In this document: piece after piece, positions 24,701-32,922 of the stretch
How the letters are laid out: every line of letters begins with the position of its first letter
Numbering within the stretch: the first letter of the stretch is position 1
Assembly (NCBI GenBank): GCA_005116835.1
Contig: SWDM01000019.1
Location: forward strand, 62,001-126,000
Length of the DNA: 64,000 nucleotides
Direction of reading: 5' to 3'
Source of the DNA: Nitrospira sp.
GTDB lineage: Bacteria; Nitrospirota; Nitrospiria; Nitrospirales; Nitrospiraceae
Program-made: the position numbers and the translations under genes
The notes under the pieces: model-generated
Told to the model about the DNA's origin: nothing
The model's input: only the letters and a program-made list of their open reading frames with translations
Databases searched by the model: none

Positions 24701-25887
24701 TAGCGGTACAGGTGCTCCCGTGTGTAGGGCATGGTATTGTTCAATCCATTCGTGAAGAGGACTTGATACAGCCTCATGTCACCATAGCGAAAGTTGGCAA
24801 TACAACCGTTGAGAAACATCCGCCACATGCGCACGAAGGAGGCATCGTACATAGCCTCGACCTTTTTGGTATGGACCTCGAATCGCGCGCTCCACTCCTC
24901 GACCGTTCTGGCATAGTGCAGGCGGAGGTTTTCGATGTCAGTCGGAACGAGTTTGGCTTCGCACATGCTTCGCACGATTTCGTCGAGCGTGGGAATGTAT
25001 CCACCGGGGAAGATGTATTTCAATGTCCAGGGGTCGCCAGGCACCGGACGCTCTTGTCCGATGGTGTGGAGCAGCCCTATGCCGCCAGGATTCAGGATAG
25101 ACCGCAACTTTTCCATAAATGTCGGAATGAATTGCTTCCCCACATGTTCAAACATGCCGACGGACACGAATTTATCGAATTTGCCCTCAAGCTTTCGATA
25201 ATCCTCCAGCACGATCGAAATCTCTTTTGCTAGACCTTGACGCTTGACGAGATCGACCGCGTATTCGAGTTGCTGCTTGGACAAGGTGCAACCGACGCCG
25301 CGTACGCCATAATGCTTCGCGGCATAGATCAGCATGCCGCCCCAGCCGCAGCCGATGTCAATCAGTGTTTCTCCTGCCTTCAACTGAAGTTTCCGGCAAA
25401 TGTGCTCGTACTTCTGCTGCTGTGCCTGCTCAAGCGAGTCATTTTCGTAACGGAAGTAGGCGCAGGAGTAGGCCATGCTCTCGTCGAGCCATAGTTTGTA
25501 GAAGTCGTTTCCGCGATCGTAATGGTGGGCGACGTGTTTCGTCGAACGCGAGAGCGTGTTGAGCGACGTTTGGCGCAGGTGCTTAAAGGCGAGTTTGGCT
25601 TTCAACCCGATAGGCAGATTGATGATTGCATCGTCCGCTCCAAAGCGGAGTAATTGTGTCAAATCACCCTCGACCTGAATATCTCCTGCCATATATTCTT
25701 CGCCGAAGCCCAACGAGCCGCTTTCGATCGCATGCTTTGCCGCGCGCTCTGTGGCGATGGTGAGAATGAACTGTGGCTCTCCCACGCCGTAGGATTTTTT
25801 GACTCCATCCCAAAACTGGATTTGAAATGACACCTCTTTCGCATGATTACTCAGCGCTTCGAAGAGTTGCTCGAATGTTTTTCGCAT
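24700..25887 (-). CDS. cfa: Cyclopropane-fatty-acyl-phospholipid synthase
   Basis: 395 residues, usual length. Transfers a methylene group from S-adenosylmethionine to unsaturated acyl chains of membrane lipids. AdoMet motif I is ETLIDIGCGWGGMLIYAAKH; VGCTLSKQQLEYAVDLVKRQ, SVGMFEHVGKQFIPTFMEKL and the conserved HYDRGNDFYKLWLDESMAYS are present. Followed directly by yggS. Confidence 0.95.
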   Translation of the reverse strand: MRKTFEQLFEALSNHAKEVSFQIQFWDGVKKSYGVGEPQFILTIATERAAKHAIESGSLGFGEEYMAGDIQVEGDLTQLLRFGADDAIINLPIGLKAKLAFKHLRQTSLNTLSRSTKHVAHHYDRGNDFYKLWLDESMAYSCAYFRYENDSLEQAQQQKYEHICRKLQLKAGETLIDIGCGWGGMLIYAAKHYGVRGVGCTLSKQQLEYAVDLVKRQGLAKEISIVLEDYRKLEGKFDKFVSVGMFEHVGKQFIPTFMEKLRSILNPGGIGLLHTIGQERPVPGDPWTLKYIFPGGYIPTLDEIVRSMCEAKLVPTDIENLRLHYARTVEEWSARFEVHTKKVEAMYDASFVRMWRMFLNGCIANFRYGDMRLYQVLFTNGLNNTMPYTREHLYR

Positions 25888-26372
25888 GGTCTTCCTCTAT
25901 CTGGGTGAGAGGACCGGTGTGTGAGGGGAGTCGAATAACCTCAAACAGAGGCCCTGCCAGGTGCCTGTGATAATCTCTTTTCCCGGTCCTTGTCAAGATG
26001 CTCATCGAGCCTTGTAAGCTGAGAACAGCTAGTTGGGGATTGGGATATCGCGTGGCCACATGGCTTGGTCGTAGCGAAGGGATCTCTCCAATGATTATAG
26101 GGTGGGACCGTCGCAGGTTGTCGGTTCGAGAAGGTCTAAGCAGATAAGCTGGGTCGAAAGAAATAGACATCCGCAGGGGCGATAGTCTGCCAGGATCATT
26201 GCTGCCTTCTGTTAGGGGTATTGTGTAATCGGTGGGACGTATCGAATCGATGATCTCTATCAAAAGGGGGTTGTTTTTTATCGAAAAATAGCTGACAATG
26301 TGGCCCGTTCATCAGTCAGGAGTAAACCGGTCGGCTGACTCAATAACAACAATAATAATAAGAGGTTTAGCG
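25888..26372. other. Gap between divergent cfa and the small secreted protein gene
   Basis: 485 bases. No gene recognised. Both flanking genes read outward, so both promoters should lie here. The last 30 bases before the + strand gene are A-rich (AATAACAACAATAATAATAA) and lead into AGAGG, its ribosome site. Confidence 0.4.
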
Positions 26373-26753
26373 ATGAAATTGAAAAACATGTTTTGGGTCG
26401 CACTTGTATTGGCTGTCCCTGCCAACGCGTTTGCTTATGGTGATAGCGGATCCGGTACAGGGATGTGCCAAAAGTTAAACTTTTCTGAATTCCTACCCTC
26501 CAACAATTCAGAAGTACCCCAGCAGTCACCATTTTCATTTTTTGCCACCGGAGCGGCCTATCCAAACGGCATTAAGGTGACCGTGCGAGGCCAAGCCGTA
26601 CCAGTGACCGTGACGGCTCATAAAGACGGATATAAGGTGACCGGCAAGCTTCCTGAGATTCCATCGGGAGGGTATGCGAAGGTTAATATCGAAGCTCGCG
26701 GCGTCAATCAATGTGAAGTCGTCGGTGGATGGCTTTTGAAAGTGAATCAGTAA
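26373..26753 (+). CDS. Small secreted protein, unknown function
   Basis: 126 residues. Signal peptide MKLKNMFWVALVLAVPANAF with likely cleavage after AFA. The mature chain is about 105 residues with two Cys that could pair (MCQKLNF, NQCEVVG). Its central part (ATGAAYPNGIKVTVRGQAVP, VTVTAHKDGYKVTGKLPEIP) reads like a small beta-sandwich. No catalytic motif. Probably periplasmic. ATG 26373 follows AGAGG; a longer frame has no signal peptide at its start. Confidence 0.7.
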   Translation: MKLKNMFWVALVLAVPANAFAYGDSGSGTGMCQKLNFSEFLPSNNSEVPQQSPFSFFATGAAYPNGIKVTVRGQAVPVTVTAHKDGYKVTGKLPEIPSGGYAKVNIEARGVNQCEVVGGWLLKVNQ

Positions 26754-26830
26754 TCCCGCAAGCGATATCGGTGACGATTGGGCTCTGTGGGAATCGTCTA
26801 CCGATGACGGAAAGTTATTCTGTTGTATGT

Positions 26831-26858
26831 CAGGGGGTCAGCGTAAGCTGACCCCCTG
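26831..26858 (+). terminator. Hairpin after the small secreted protein gene
   Basis: CAGGGGGTCAGC and GCTGACCCCCTG form a perfect 12-bp stem with a GTAA tetraloop. TTTT appears only nine bases later, so termination is likely but not classical. Confidence 0.65.
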
Positions 26859-27028
26859 ATAGTTTTCGGTAGACCGGTAGCCCCGTTTCAGGAATAGGTT
26901 TGAGCCAGCTATTTTCCTGCCAGTATTTTCTACTCCCGATATCCTTGATGAATTGTTTGTCCAGCGGTGATTCAAGGCTGTTGCGCGTGCCTTGCCGTTA
27001 GATAATTAGTAGGCTGGGTCGAATGCAG

Positions 27029-27069
27029 CCGGGGCCGGCCCAGACCATCATGGTCTGAACCGGCCCCGG
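27029..27069 (-). terminator. Hairpin after the cytochrome c peroxidase gene
   Basis: CCGGGGCCGG and CCGGCCCCGG form the outer stem and CAGACC/GGTCTG an inner one; the whole is a long GC-rich hairpin 23 bases after the stop. Confidence 0.65.
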
Positions 27070-27091
27070 TGATGTCCCGTATGTACTTATC

Positions 27092-28198
27092 CTATTGAGG
27101 GAAAGAAGTTGGCGCTATGGCATGCTGCCATCCTTCGCCATTCAACGTGCGCAGAAACTCCACAAGATCCCGCTTCTCATCGTTCGTCAGCTCGAGCGGA
27201 AGGATCAAGGGATCCTGGTGGGGATTCTTGTTTCCCCCCTGATTGTAGAAGTTTACAACTTCGTTGAGATTCTTAAAGCGGCCATCATGCATGTAGGGTG
27301 CGGTTCGTGAGATTTCCCGCAAGCTTGGGGTTTTAAAGGAGCCGATATCCTCGGCATTCTTGGTCACCATGTAACGACCGAGATCCACCTTGTTGTCGTC
27401 CCAGCCGATTCCGAGGTTGTGAAACTTTTCGTCGGTGAAATTGAATCCGGAATGGCACTTTGTGCAGCGAGCCTTGTCCCGGAACAGGAGGAGGCCACGT
27501 TGTGCCTCTGGTGAAATAGCGTTAGCTTCCCCGCCCTGATCGAATTTGTCTGCGGGACTGTTGCCTGAAAGGACTGTGCGCTGGAAGCTGGCGATAGCCT
27601 TGCCCACATTGGCGATCGTGATGTCTTCGCCGAAGGCTTGCAGGAAGAGGGTATTATATCCCGGGATCTTTTTCATCTTCGCAATCATCACATCGTAGTT
27701 CACAAAACCATGTTCGATCGGATTCGTGAAGGGGCCGATGGATTGATCTTCCAATGTGGCGGCCCTGCCGTCCCAAAACTGAACGCTGCTGAACACACGG
27801 TTAAAGGATGCCGGCGCGCTACGGCCGCCCTTTTGGCCCTTGATGCCGGTGGAGACCGGTTGGCCGTCGGTAAAGCCTTTTTGCGCCAGGTGGCAACTCG
27901 CACAGGCGATTGTGTTGTCAGCAGATAACCGCCTGTCGAAGAACAGGGCCCGGCCTAACTCGACTTTCTGGGTTGTCATGGGATTATCGGGAGGAATGAC
28001 CATGGAACTTTGTTCCAAGCCCAAAGGAAGCTTGAACTTGTATTCGGTTGACAGCACGGCATTCGCGCTGGGCGCGGCGATCCAGGACGAGAGCATCGCC
28101 ACTGAGCCGATGGCCAAGGCTCCGAGGAGGCTCTTGCGCCACAGAGAAGAACTTCCGACTGCCCGTCGGATTTCTGTTTTCGGTACGGCTTGCTTCAT
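27092..28198 (-). CDS. Di-heme cytochrome c peroxidase (CcpA/MauG family)
   Basis: About 368 residues from MKQAVPKTEIRRAV. A twin-Arg-poor N-terminal membrane/signal segment (LLGALAIGSVAMLSSWIAAP, SANA) leads to a periplasmic enzyme with two heme c motifs, CASCH and CTKCH. LGRALFFDRRLSADNTIACA and TPSLREISRTAPYMHDGRFK are family signatures. It reduces hydrogen peroxide with electrons from small c-type carriers. An in-frame ATG at 28294 would add 32 non-conserved residues; GGAG before 28198 supports the shorter start. Confidence 0.93.
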   Translation of the reverse strand: MKQAVPKTEIRRAVGSSSLWRKSLLGALAIGSVAMLSSWIAAPSANAVLSTEYKFKLPLGLEQSSMVIPPDNPMTTQKVELGRALFFDRRLSADNTIACASCHLAQKGFTDGQPVSTGIKGQKGGRSAPASFNRVFSSVQFWDGRAATLEDQSIGPFTNPIEHGFVNYDVMIAKMKKIPGYNTLFLQAFGEDITIANVGKAIASFQRTVLSGNSPADKFDQGGEANAISPEAQRGLLLFRDKARCTKCHSGFNFTDEKFHNLGIGWDDNKVDLGRYMVTKNAEDIGSFKTPSLREISRTAPYMHDGRFKNLNEVVNFYNQGGNKNPHQDPLILPLELTNDEKRDLVEFLRTLNGEGWQHAIAPTSFPQ

Positions 28199-28491
28199 TG
28201 GGGCTCCTTTCGTTGGGGTTGTCATGACTTGTGGGCGTTGCCCACGATTGGTGTTGTGTCGTTTTCGTTCATCATCTGCGAAGGATCGAAGCATCGGAGA
28301 CTCGGAGCGGAAGGGTGGATTTTCATGGTGCGAATCGTAGCGAGCATGCTCATTCTTTGCAAGTTATTTTTTCACCCCTCCATCCATCCATGCTTGGCTT
28401 ATAGATCTGCCACCGGCTGGTCGAGTGATAGCTATTGATTGTTGAAGAAGGGTAGTCCGGTGGAAGGGTTGACTCGTATTGATGTATGCCC
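28199..28491. other. Upstream region of the peroxidase gene
   Basis: About 290 bases with no gene recognised. Left boundary of the repeat-rich island that follows. Confidence 0.35.
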
Positions 28492-28785
28492 AGCTCGCAT
28501 TATTCATGAACGCTTCTGCTGCAATCGCGGATTCGCCGCTGCGACAAGCCTGGACGCGGTGGCCCGGCGTCCAGGCAGGCGGGCTCGCCGTTCGGTCGGT
28601 CAACATACCGGATTCGCCGCTGCGACAAGCCTGGACGCGGTGGCCCGGCGTCCAGGCAGGCGGGCTCGCCGTTCGGTCGGTCAACATACTGTTTCAAGTA
28701 TGCCTCCCTCCCTCGCGGCTCCGCGCGCCTGTCTCGCTTGGCGCCTGCGCGATTTCGCGACGAACTGTCATGAATAATGCGAGCT
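28492..28785. mobile_element. Family 1 inverted-repeat element, copy B, with internal duplication
   Basis: 294 bases. Ends AGCTCGCATTATTCATGA and TCATGAATAATGCGAGCT are perfect 18-bp inverted repeats. An internal block from GGATTCGCCGCTGCGACAAG recurs exactly 81 bases later (28528 and 28609) with essentially no differences, which makes this copy longer than the others. Confidence 0.75.
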
Positions 28786-28818
28786 TGAAGTTGACAGGAT
28801 CGGCAGACTGCTCGGAGA

Positions 28819-29187
28819 TCATTTCCCTGAAGTACGAGCTTTTTCTATCAATGCGGCAAGGTCCGGCGGGATCGGCATGGACTGAAAAGGTTTGACGTTG
28901 GTACCGCCTGTGTTTCCCTGCGGGACCAGACCGATAGCAGTGCCTATCGCAGCCCCGACGATTCGGATCAACTGACCCAGACATTCACCGAGGTTGCGGT
29001 GGCGAATTCCCCAGAGGAACATGTGCCAATGTACGCGGACATGCTCAACCGTCGATGTTTGCCCAAGTATGTGGGCGCGCTCCAGGTGAGAGAAGGCCAT
29101 GCCCGGTTGCCCTTGCTCCTCGGCTTGATATGCAGCAAGAATTTCCCTCTCCACGGATGGACGGATTCGGCGACCAAATTCGCTCAC
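28819..29187 (-). CDS. DUF3703 family protein
   Basis: 122 residues. MSEFGRRIRPSVEREILAAY, FSHLERAHILGQTSTVEHVR, LIRIVGAAIGTAIGLVPQGN and NTGGTNVKPFQSMPIPPDLA match the DUF3703 family as I remember it; function unknown. Members often sit in accessory regions. The gene ends 33 bases from copy B of the family 1 element. A stretch of small hydrophobic residues near position 80 could be a membrane-associated helix. Confidence 0.75.
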   Translation of the reverse strand: MSEFGRRIRPSVEREILAAYQAEEQGQPGMAFSHLERAHILGQTSTVEHVRVHWHMFLWGIRHRNLGECLGQLIRIVGAAIGTAIGLVPQGNTGGTNVKPFQSMPIPPDLAALIEKARTSGK

Positions 29188-29241
29188 TCACCGCTCCTTG
29201 CCGTCAAGCTCATGAGAAAAGACGGGCTACTGGGTCGATGA

Positions 29242-29661
29242 TTAGGCAGCGACAAATTTCAGTGCCACGCCATTGATACAATACCGTAGGCCAGTCGGTT
29301 TGGGGCCATCCTTAAAGATGTGTCCTTGATGGCCTTCGCATCGGGCGCAGTGAACTTCGGTTCTGGGGAAGATCAATTTATAATCGGTCGTGGATTCGAC
29401 CACTTTGGGGTCGATCGGTTGCCAAAAGCTGGGCCAGCCGGTATGGCTTTCGAACTTGTGTTCCGATGAATAGGCCGGGAGGTCGCACCCAGCGCAGTAG
29501 TAGATGCCGGCTTTCTTATTGTCATGCATGTTGTCGGTAAAGGGACGCTCGGTGTTTTCGTGTCGTAGGACGCTATAGGCCAACGGTGCAAGGAGTTTTT
29601 TCCATTCCTCGTCGGTCTTCACGACTTTGACAATCTGGCCGATCTCAACTTTCGGTGGCAT
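29242..29661 (-). CDS. msrB: Peptide-methionine (R)-S-oxide reductase MsrB
   Basis: 139 residues. Repairs oxidised methionine (R-sulfoxide) in proteins. Zinc-binding pairs C56-AG-C59 and C105-AR-C108, substrate motif HTGWPSFW, and catalytic C128 in RYCINGVALKF are all present. No signal peptide, so cytoplasmic. ATG 29661 chosen because the longer frame adds 45 residues with no family match. Confidence 0.95.
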   Translation of the reverse strand: MPPKVEIGQIVKVVKTDEEWKKLLAPLAYSVLRHENTERPFTDNMHDNKKAGIYYCAGCDLPAYSSEHKFESHTGWPSFWQPIDPKVVESTTDYKLIFPRTEVHCARCEGHQGHIFKDGPKPTGLRYCINGVALKFVAA

Positions 29662-29760
29662 AGGCGATCTCCCTCGGTTGCAGAGGTGGATGATGCTGGT
29701 CAGTCGAATCGTGCAGGTAATCCTTACATAGGGCGTGAGGGAAGGGCAAGACAAGGGTGC

Positions 29761-29978
29761 GTGCGGCGGAGACGGTTGCCCCATCTGCTCCAGCACTTCG
29801 GCACGACCACGCTACGTTGCTCATCTGCTCGATGCCGAAACTTGTTCCGTTCCTTGCTTCGCCTGAACGGAACTTCGAACATCGGCATCGCCAGCTGGAA
29901 GCTGGTCGCATCTGATCAACAAGTGTGGTGCCCGCGCCTTCGTGCAAGTCGCAGGTGGAGCAACCGTCTCCGCCGCAC
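29761..29978. mobile_element. Family 3 inverted-repeat element, copy 1 (left of toxin-antitoxin pair)
   Basis: 218 bases with ends GTGCGGCGGAGACGGTTGC and GCAACCGTCTCCGCCGCAC (perfect over 19 bases). The 202-base core 29769-29970 recurs at 30743-30944 in the same orientation with about ten differences counted by eye. Confidence 0.8.
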
Positions 29979-30075
29979 TTGGGAAAGGGGGGACGAAAGA
30001 GCTGTTCTGAGGGGCTTGGCTCATAGATCGTGATCGGCTCTTGCATGGTAGTGCGCCATTGGCGTAGCATGCGCC

Positions 30076-30393
30076 ATGCGGTTTGTCGAGACCCCGGCGT
30101 TTACTGCCGCGCTTCGGCGGCATCTTGACGATGAGACCTATCGCGCGCTCCAGCTTGCGCTTCTGCTCCGGCCTGCACAAGGCCCCATCATTCAGGGTGG
30201 CGCGGGGCTACGGAAACTCCGTTGGGCTGTGCCGGGTCGAGGCAAACGAGGCGGAGTCCGTCTCATCTACTATTGGGAGCCGGCAAGCCAGACGTTCAAT
30301 ATGATGTATCTCTATGCGAAGAACGAGCAGGGCGACTTGACGGCAGCGCAACTCAAGGTGCTTGCCAGGATCGTTCGGGAGGAACTCACATGA
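30076..30393 (+). CDS. RelE/HigB-like toxin
   Basis: 105 residues. The fold signature KLRWAVPGRGKRGGVRLIYY followed by NMMYLYAKNEQGDLTAAQLK is typical of RelE-superfamily mRNA interferases in the HigB-like branch. The stop overlaps the antitoxin start (ATGA). The region just upstream (TGCGCCATTGGCG and neighbouring GCGCC/GGCG words near 30050-30075) is palindromic and could be the autoregulatory operator. Encoded within a cassette flanked by two family 3 elements. Confidence 0.88.
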   Translation: MRFVETPAFTAALRRHLDDETYRALQLALLLRPAQGPIIQGGAGLRKLRWAVPGRGKRGGVRLIYYWEPASQTFNMMYLYAKNEQGDLTAAQLKVLARIVREELT

Positions 30394-30701
30394 AGGAACC
30401 GGCATTTCAAGAGCTACTGACGAGTATTCGGCAGGCGGGAAAGATACGTCGAGGCGCCATGAAGCCTGCCCGCGTCACCACGTTTCGACCAGCTGACGTA
30501 AAGAGCGTTCGTGAAAAACTCAAGGCGTCGCAAACCGAGTTCGCTCTGATGATCGGCGTCAGTGTCGCCACGCTCCGCAATTGGGAGCAGGGGAGGCGGA
30601 CACCGGACGGCCCGGCACTCGCGCTCCTTCGTGTTGCGGCGTGTAATCCCCGCGCGGTGGCAGAGGCCCTGCACCGCGAACCGCGCAAAGGCGCAGCGTA
30701 G
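30390..30701 (+). CDS. XRE-family antitoxin (HigA/NadS-like)
   Basis: 103 residues. The C-terminal helix-turn-helix is VREKLKASQTEFALMIGVSV then ATLRNWEQGRRTPDGPALAL. The N-terminal 35 residues should wrap the toxin. ATG at 30390 overlaps the toxin stop. Likely represses its own operon through the upstream palindrome. Toxin-first order is the usual higBA arrangement. Confidence 0.88.
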   Translation: MKEPAFQELLTSIRQAGKIRRGAMKPARVTTFRPADVKSVREKLKASQTEFALMIGVSVATLRNWEQGRRTPDGPALALLRVAACNPRAVAEALHREPRKGAA

Positions 30702-30742
30702 ACCCATCTGGTCTGTTGATATACATGCGTGGGGCGCGGAGA

Positions 30743-30944
30743 GAGACGGTTGCCCCATCTGCTCCGGCACTTCGGCGCGACCGCGCTACGTTGCTCATCT
30801 GCTCGATGCCGAAACTTGTTCCGTTCCTTGCTTCGCCTGAACGGAACTTCGAACATCGGCATCGCCAGCAAGAAGCTGGTCGCAACTGAGCAACAAGTGT
30901 GGTCCCCGCGCCTTCATGCAAGTCGCAGATGGAGCAACCGTCTC
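30743..30944. mobile_element. Family 3 inverted-repeat element, copy 2 (right of toxin-antitoxin pair)
   Basis: 202-base core from GAGACGGTTGCCCCATCTGC to GGAGCAACCGTCTC, about 95% identical by eye to copy 1. Its outer flanks (GCGCGG / CCGCGC) are less perfect than in copy 1 and have a four-base GAGA insertion. Starts about 40 bases after the antitoxin stop. Confidence 0.8.
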
Positions 30945-31054
30945 CGCGCTCGCCTGGAAAAGGCGGACTAAAACTAGCAGGGTGTTGAGAAACGATTTGG
31001 GACTCAAGGAAACGTTAGGTTCAAGTGGTCGCGAACGGTCACTCCACCGCTCCG

Positions 31055-31178
31055 CAGGCTGTTCAAAAGGGCTGTCCAGCAAGGCCGCAGCGAGCGAAGA
31101 GGCGAAGCGTACTCTCCGCTGTACGTTGAGCTTCTGAGCGACGCGAGAACGACGCTGGCGGATTTTTTCAACAGCCTG
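31055..31178. mobile_element. Family 2 inverted-repeat element, copy 2
   Basis: 124 bases, CAGGCTGTTCAAAAGGGC at the left and TTTTTTCAACAGCCTG at the right. The interior is the reverse complement of 22533-22654. It ends one base before the stop codon of the DUF1810 3' half. Confidence 0.65.
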
Positions 31179-31819
31179 CTAGTGATGTGCCAGGATATCG
31201 AACGTCACTGTGTCGGGCTTGCCGTCAAAATACTTGAGCAGGGCATCTTTGAAAACCTTGTTGTCGGTGGTCGCAGTCATGAACAGGGTCAGGCATGAGC
31301 GGAATTTCAGATTGTCCGGATAGCCGAAGATCTCTTCAGCGCTGCGCCCGTCCACGTTGAGGATAATCTGCGTACATTCTCTGAGCCTCTGACCTAAGAT
31401 GGGGTGTTGCAGATAGGCCTTAGCCTGCATTATTCATGAGCGTTTCTACTGCAACCGCCGATACGCCGCTGCGACAAGCGTGGCCGCATGCTTTGCGCGT
31501 CCAGCGGGCGGGCTCGCCCCTCGTAACCTCAACATACTGCTTCAAGTATGCCTCGGCTTCTCGGTGCTCCGCACGCCCGTCTCGCCTGGCGTCTTGGCGG
31601 TTTCGTTACGGACCGTCATGAATAATGCAGGCTGGTCTCGTCGAGGGAGGCAATGGCGAATGTCTGTGCCATTCCACTGTGACCAAGACCTTTGATCTGG
31701 GGAAAGATGTACCACATCCAGTGACTGAACTTTCTTCCGGCTCGTAGCTCATCAAGAACGGTGTCATAGACGCGCTCTCGCACGTCGAGAAAGCGGTGGA
31801 GATTGTACTCATCGGTCAT
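31179..31819 (-). pseudogene. DUF1810 protein gene split by a family 1 element
   Basis: The 5' part (31634-31819) encodes MTDEYNLHRFLDVRERVYDT through FAIASLDET; the 3' part (31179-31421) encodes KAYLQHPILGQRLRECTQII through TVTFDILAHH. Both are recognisable halves of a DUF1810 protein. Between them lies the 212-base element at 31422-31633. Removing exactly those bases joins codon ACC to codon AAG in frame and gives about 142 residues, the usual family size. The element brings an early stop, so the gene as it stands is broken. Confidence 0.85.
31422..31633. mobile_element. Family 1 inverted-repeat element, copy C, inside DUF1810
   Basis: 212 bases with perfect 18-bp ends AGCCTGCATTATTCATGA / TCATGAATAATGCAGGCT. 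The interior matches copy B (ACGCCGCTGCGACAAGCGTG; GCGGGCTCGCC; CAACATACTGCTTCAAGTAT). No obvious target duplication flanks it. Confidence 0.85.
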
Positions 31820-31977
31820 TGGCTGTGTCCATGACGCGATGTGGCTTCAGGCTTCGCCGCACTTTCCAAAATCCAGAATGTCCCGCTTTTCTTTCCCGTA
31901 GCGTCCTTCTAAGAATTCAGAATGTCCCAGTTTCCCCGGACAGTTTTAATTGCCTATTCGTTTGTTGCAGTTTTCGG

Positions 31978-32922
31978 TTAACTACGTGGTCTCCGTCCAA
32001 GGCGAATCCTCTTCTCAATCTCTACGGGGTCGAAATTCGGTGGTGTCGGTTTGTATTTCTTCGAGTCCTTTTGAAGGCCGTACCCCTTGAGTTGGTGGGT
32101 GCGCAACTGTTGGAGAGGAAGTCGCATAGTCAGAAATGTCTGGTTGTCGCCGCCCTTGATGCGAAGGGGGTTCAGCTTTTCAGTCTTTGAAGGACTGACT
32201 ACACGAGAGTCTCCGAACTGAGCGCTATTGACCTGAACCACGTAGCAGTGGAGGTCACGGGCGGCGGACTCTAGGATGTTGGAGAAGTAATTGACGTCCT
32301 TGTTGAACTCCGAGCAGACGATGAAATCTACCATGCCTTTGAAGAGACACCGGTCTTCCAGACTTGCCAACTCATAGCAGTTGTAGACGGCGAAGCTTGC
32401 ACCACGCCATTGAAAGAGCTGGTAGTCGCCCCTCGCCCTCAGGGGTGGGACTGAGAGGCGATTGTTGGTTAGCTGGAATTCCTCTTCAGGGGAGTAGTGT
32501 TTTTTTAGACGGCGCATTGGTGCACATTCCTTCAAGCCGTTCTTTCCACGAAAAGGCAGCGCCGCCAGCAGTTCGTTCAAGGCTCTGTTTCGAGCGTCTA
32601 TACGGTGCTCAAGCCCGCAGATGACTCCCACTTGATGGTCTTTCGCCCACTGAGTGATAAACGTGGCCCATCTATGCGGCACCGAAACTTCTGGGAGAAC
32701 CAGCAAGTCTACTCGTTGATCTGGGTGCCTGACGCCATGCTTCACCACATCGTTGAGCAATTCTGAAAGCACCTTCTTCCGCTGTCGCGAAACATTCGGT
32801 GTCCCCATGAAGCTGCCTTCGATGTTCTTTTCATCGACCATCAGATGCCCGACTGCGATCCGCAAGCCGCTATGTAGATCCGGGGTATGAGCACCAATCG
32901 AAATCTTGAGGAACGCCTTCAT
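31978..32922 (-). CDS. Nitrilase-superfamily protein paired with the reverse transcriptase
   Basis: 314 residues from ATG 32922 (ATG 32928 is possible; GAGGAGG spacing and the ATGA overlap with the RT stop favour 32922). Carbon-nitrogen hydrolase features: DLLVLPEVSVPHRW (likely catalytic Glu), a Lys in RRLKKHYSPEEE, and FAVYNCYELASLEDR (likely catalytic Cys). C-N hydrolase domains are fused or linked to reverse transcriptases of the UG/DRT defence group; here it is a separate, coupled gene. The true substrate is unknown, and in defence systems the domain may act on a nucleotide or small metabolite. Confidence 0.8.
   Translation of the reverse strand: MKAFLKISIGAHTPDLHSGLRIAVGHLMVDEKNIEGSFMGTPNVSRQRKKVLSELLNDVVKHGVRHPDQRVDLLVLPEVSVPHRWATFITQWAKDHQVGVICGLEHRIDARNRALNELLAALPFRGKNGLKECAPMRRLKKHYSPEEEFQLTNNRLSVPPLRARGDYQLFQWRGASFAVYNCYELASLEDRCLFKGMVDFIVCSEFNKDVNYFSNILESAARDLHCYVVQVNSAQFGDSRVVSPSKTEKLNPLRIKGGDNQTFLTMRLPLQQLRTHQLKGYGLQKDSKKYKPTPPNFDPVEIEKRIRLGRRPRS

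Larger units (their letters stand above)
26754..27091. other. Convergent gap with two hairpins
   Basis: 338 bases between convergent genes. It contains one strong hairpin for each gene (26831-26858 and 27029-27069). Nothing else is recognised. Confidence 0.5.

Noticed and set aside
28439-28895. Frames with repeated CLDAGPPRPGLSQRRIR-like or SPLRQAWTRWPGVQAG-like peptides
   Set aside because: They come from the 81-base tandem duplication in family 1 copy B, not from a repeat protein.
29645-31082. Several 100-150 codon minus-strand frames around the first toxin-antitoxin pair
   Set aside because: They are translations of the two family 3 repeat copies and the antisense of toxin and antitoxin; the two frames look alike only because the repeats do.
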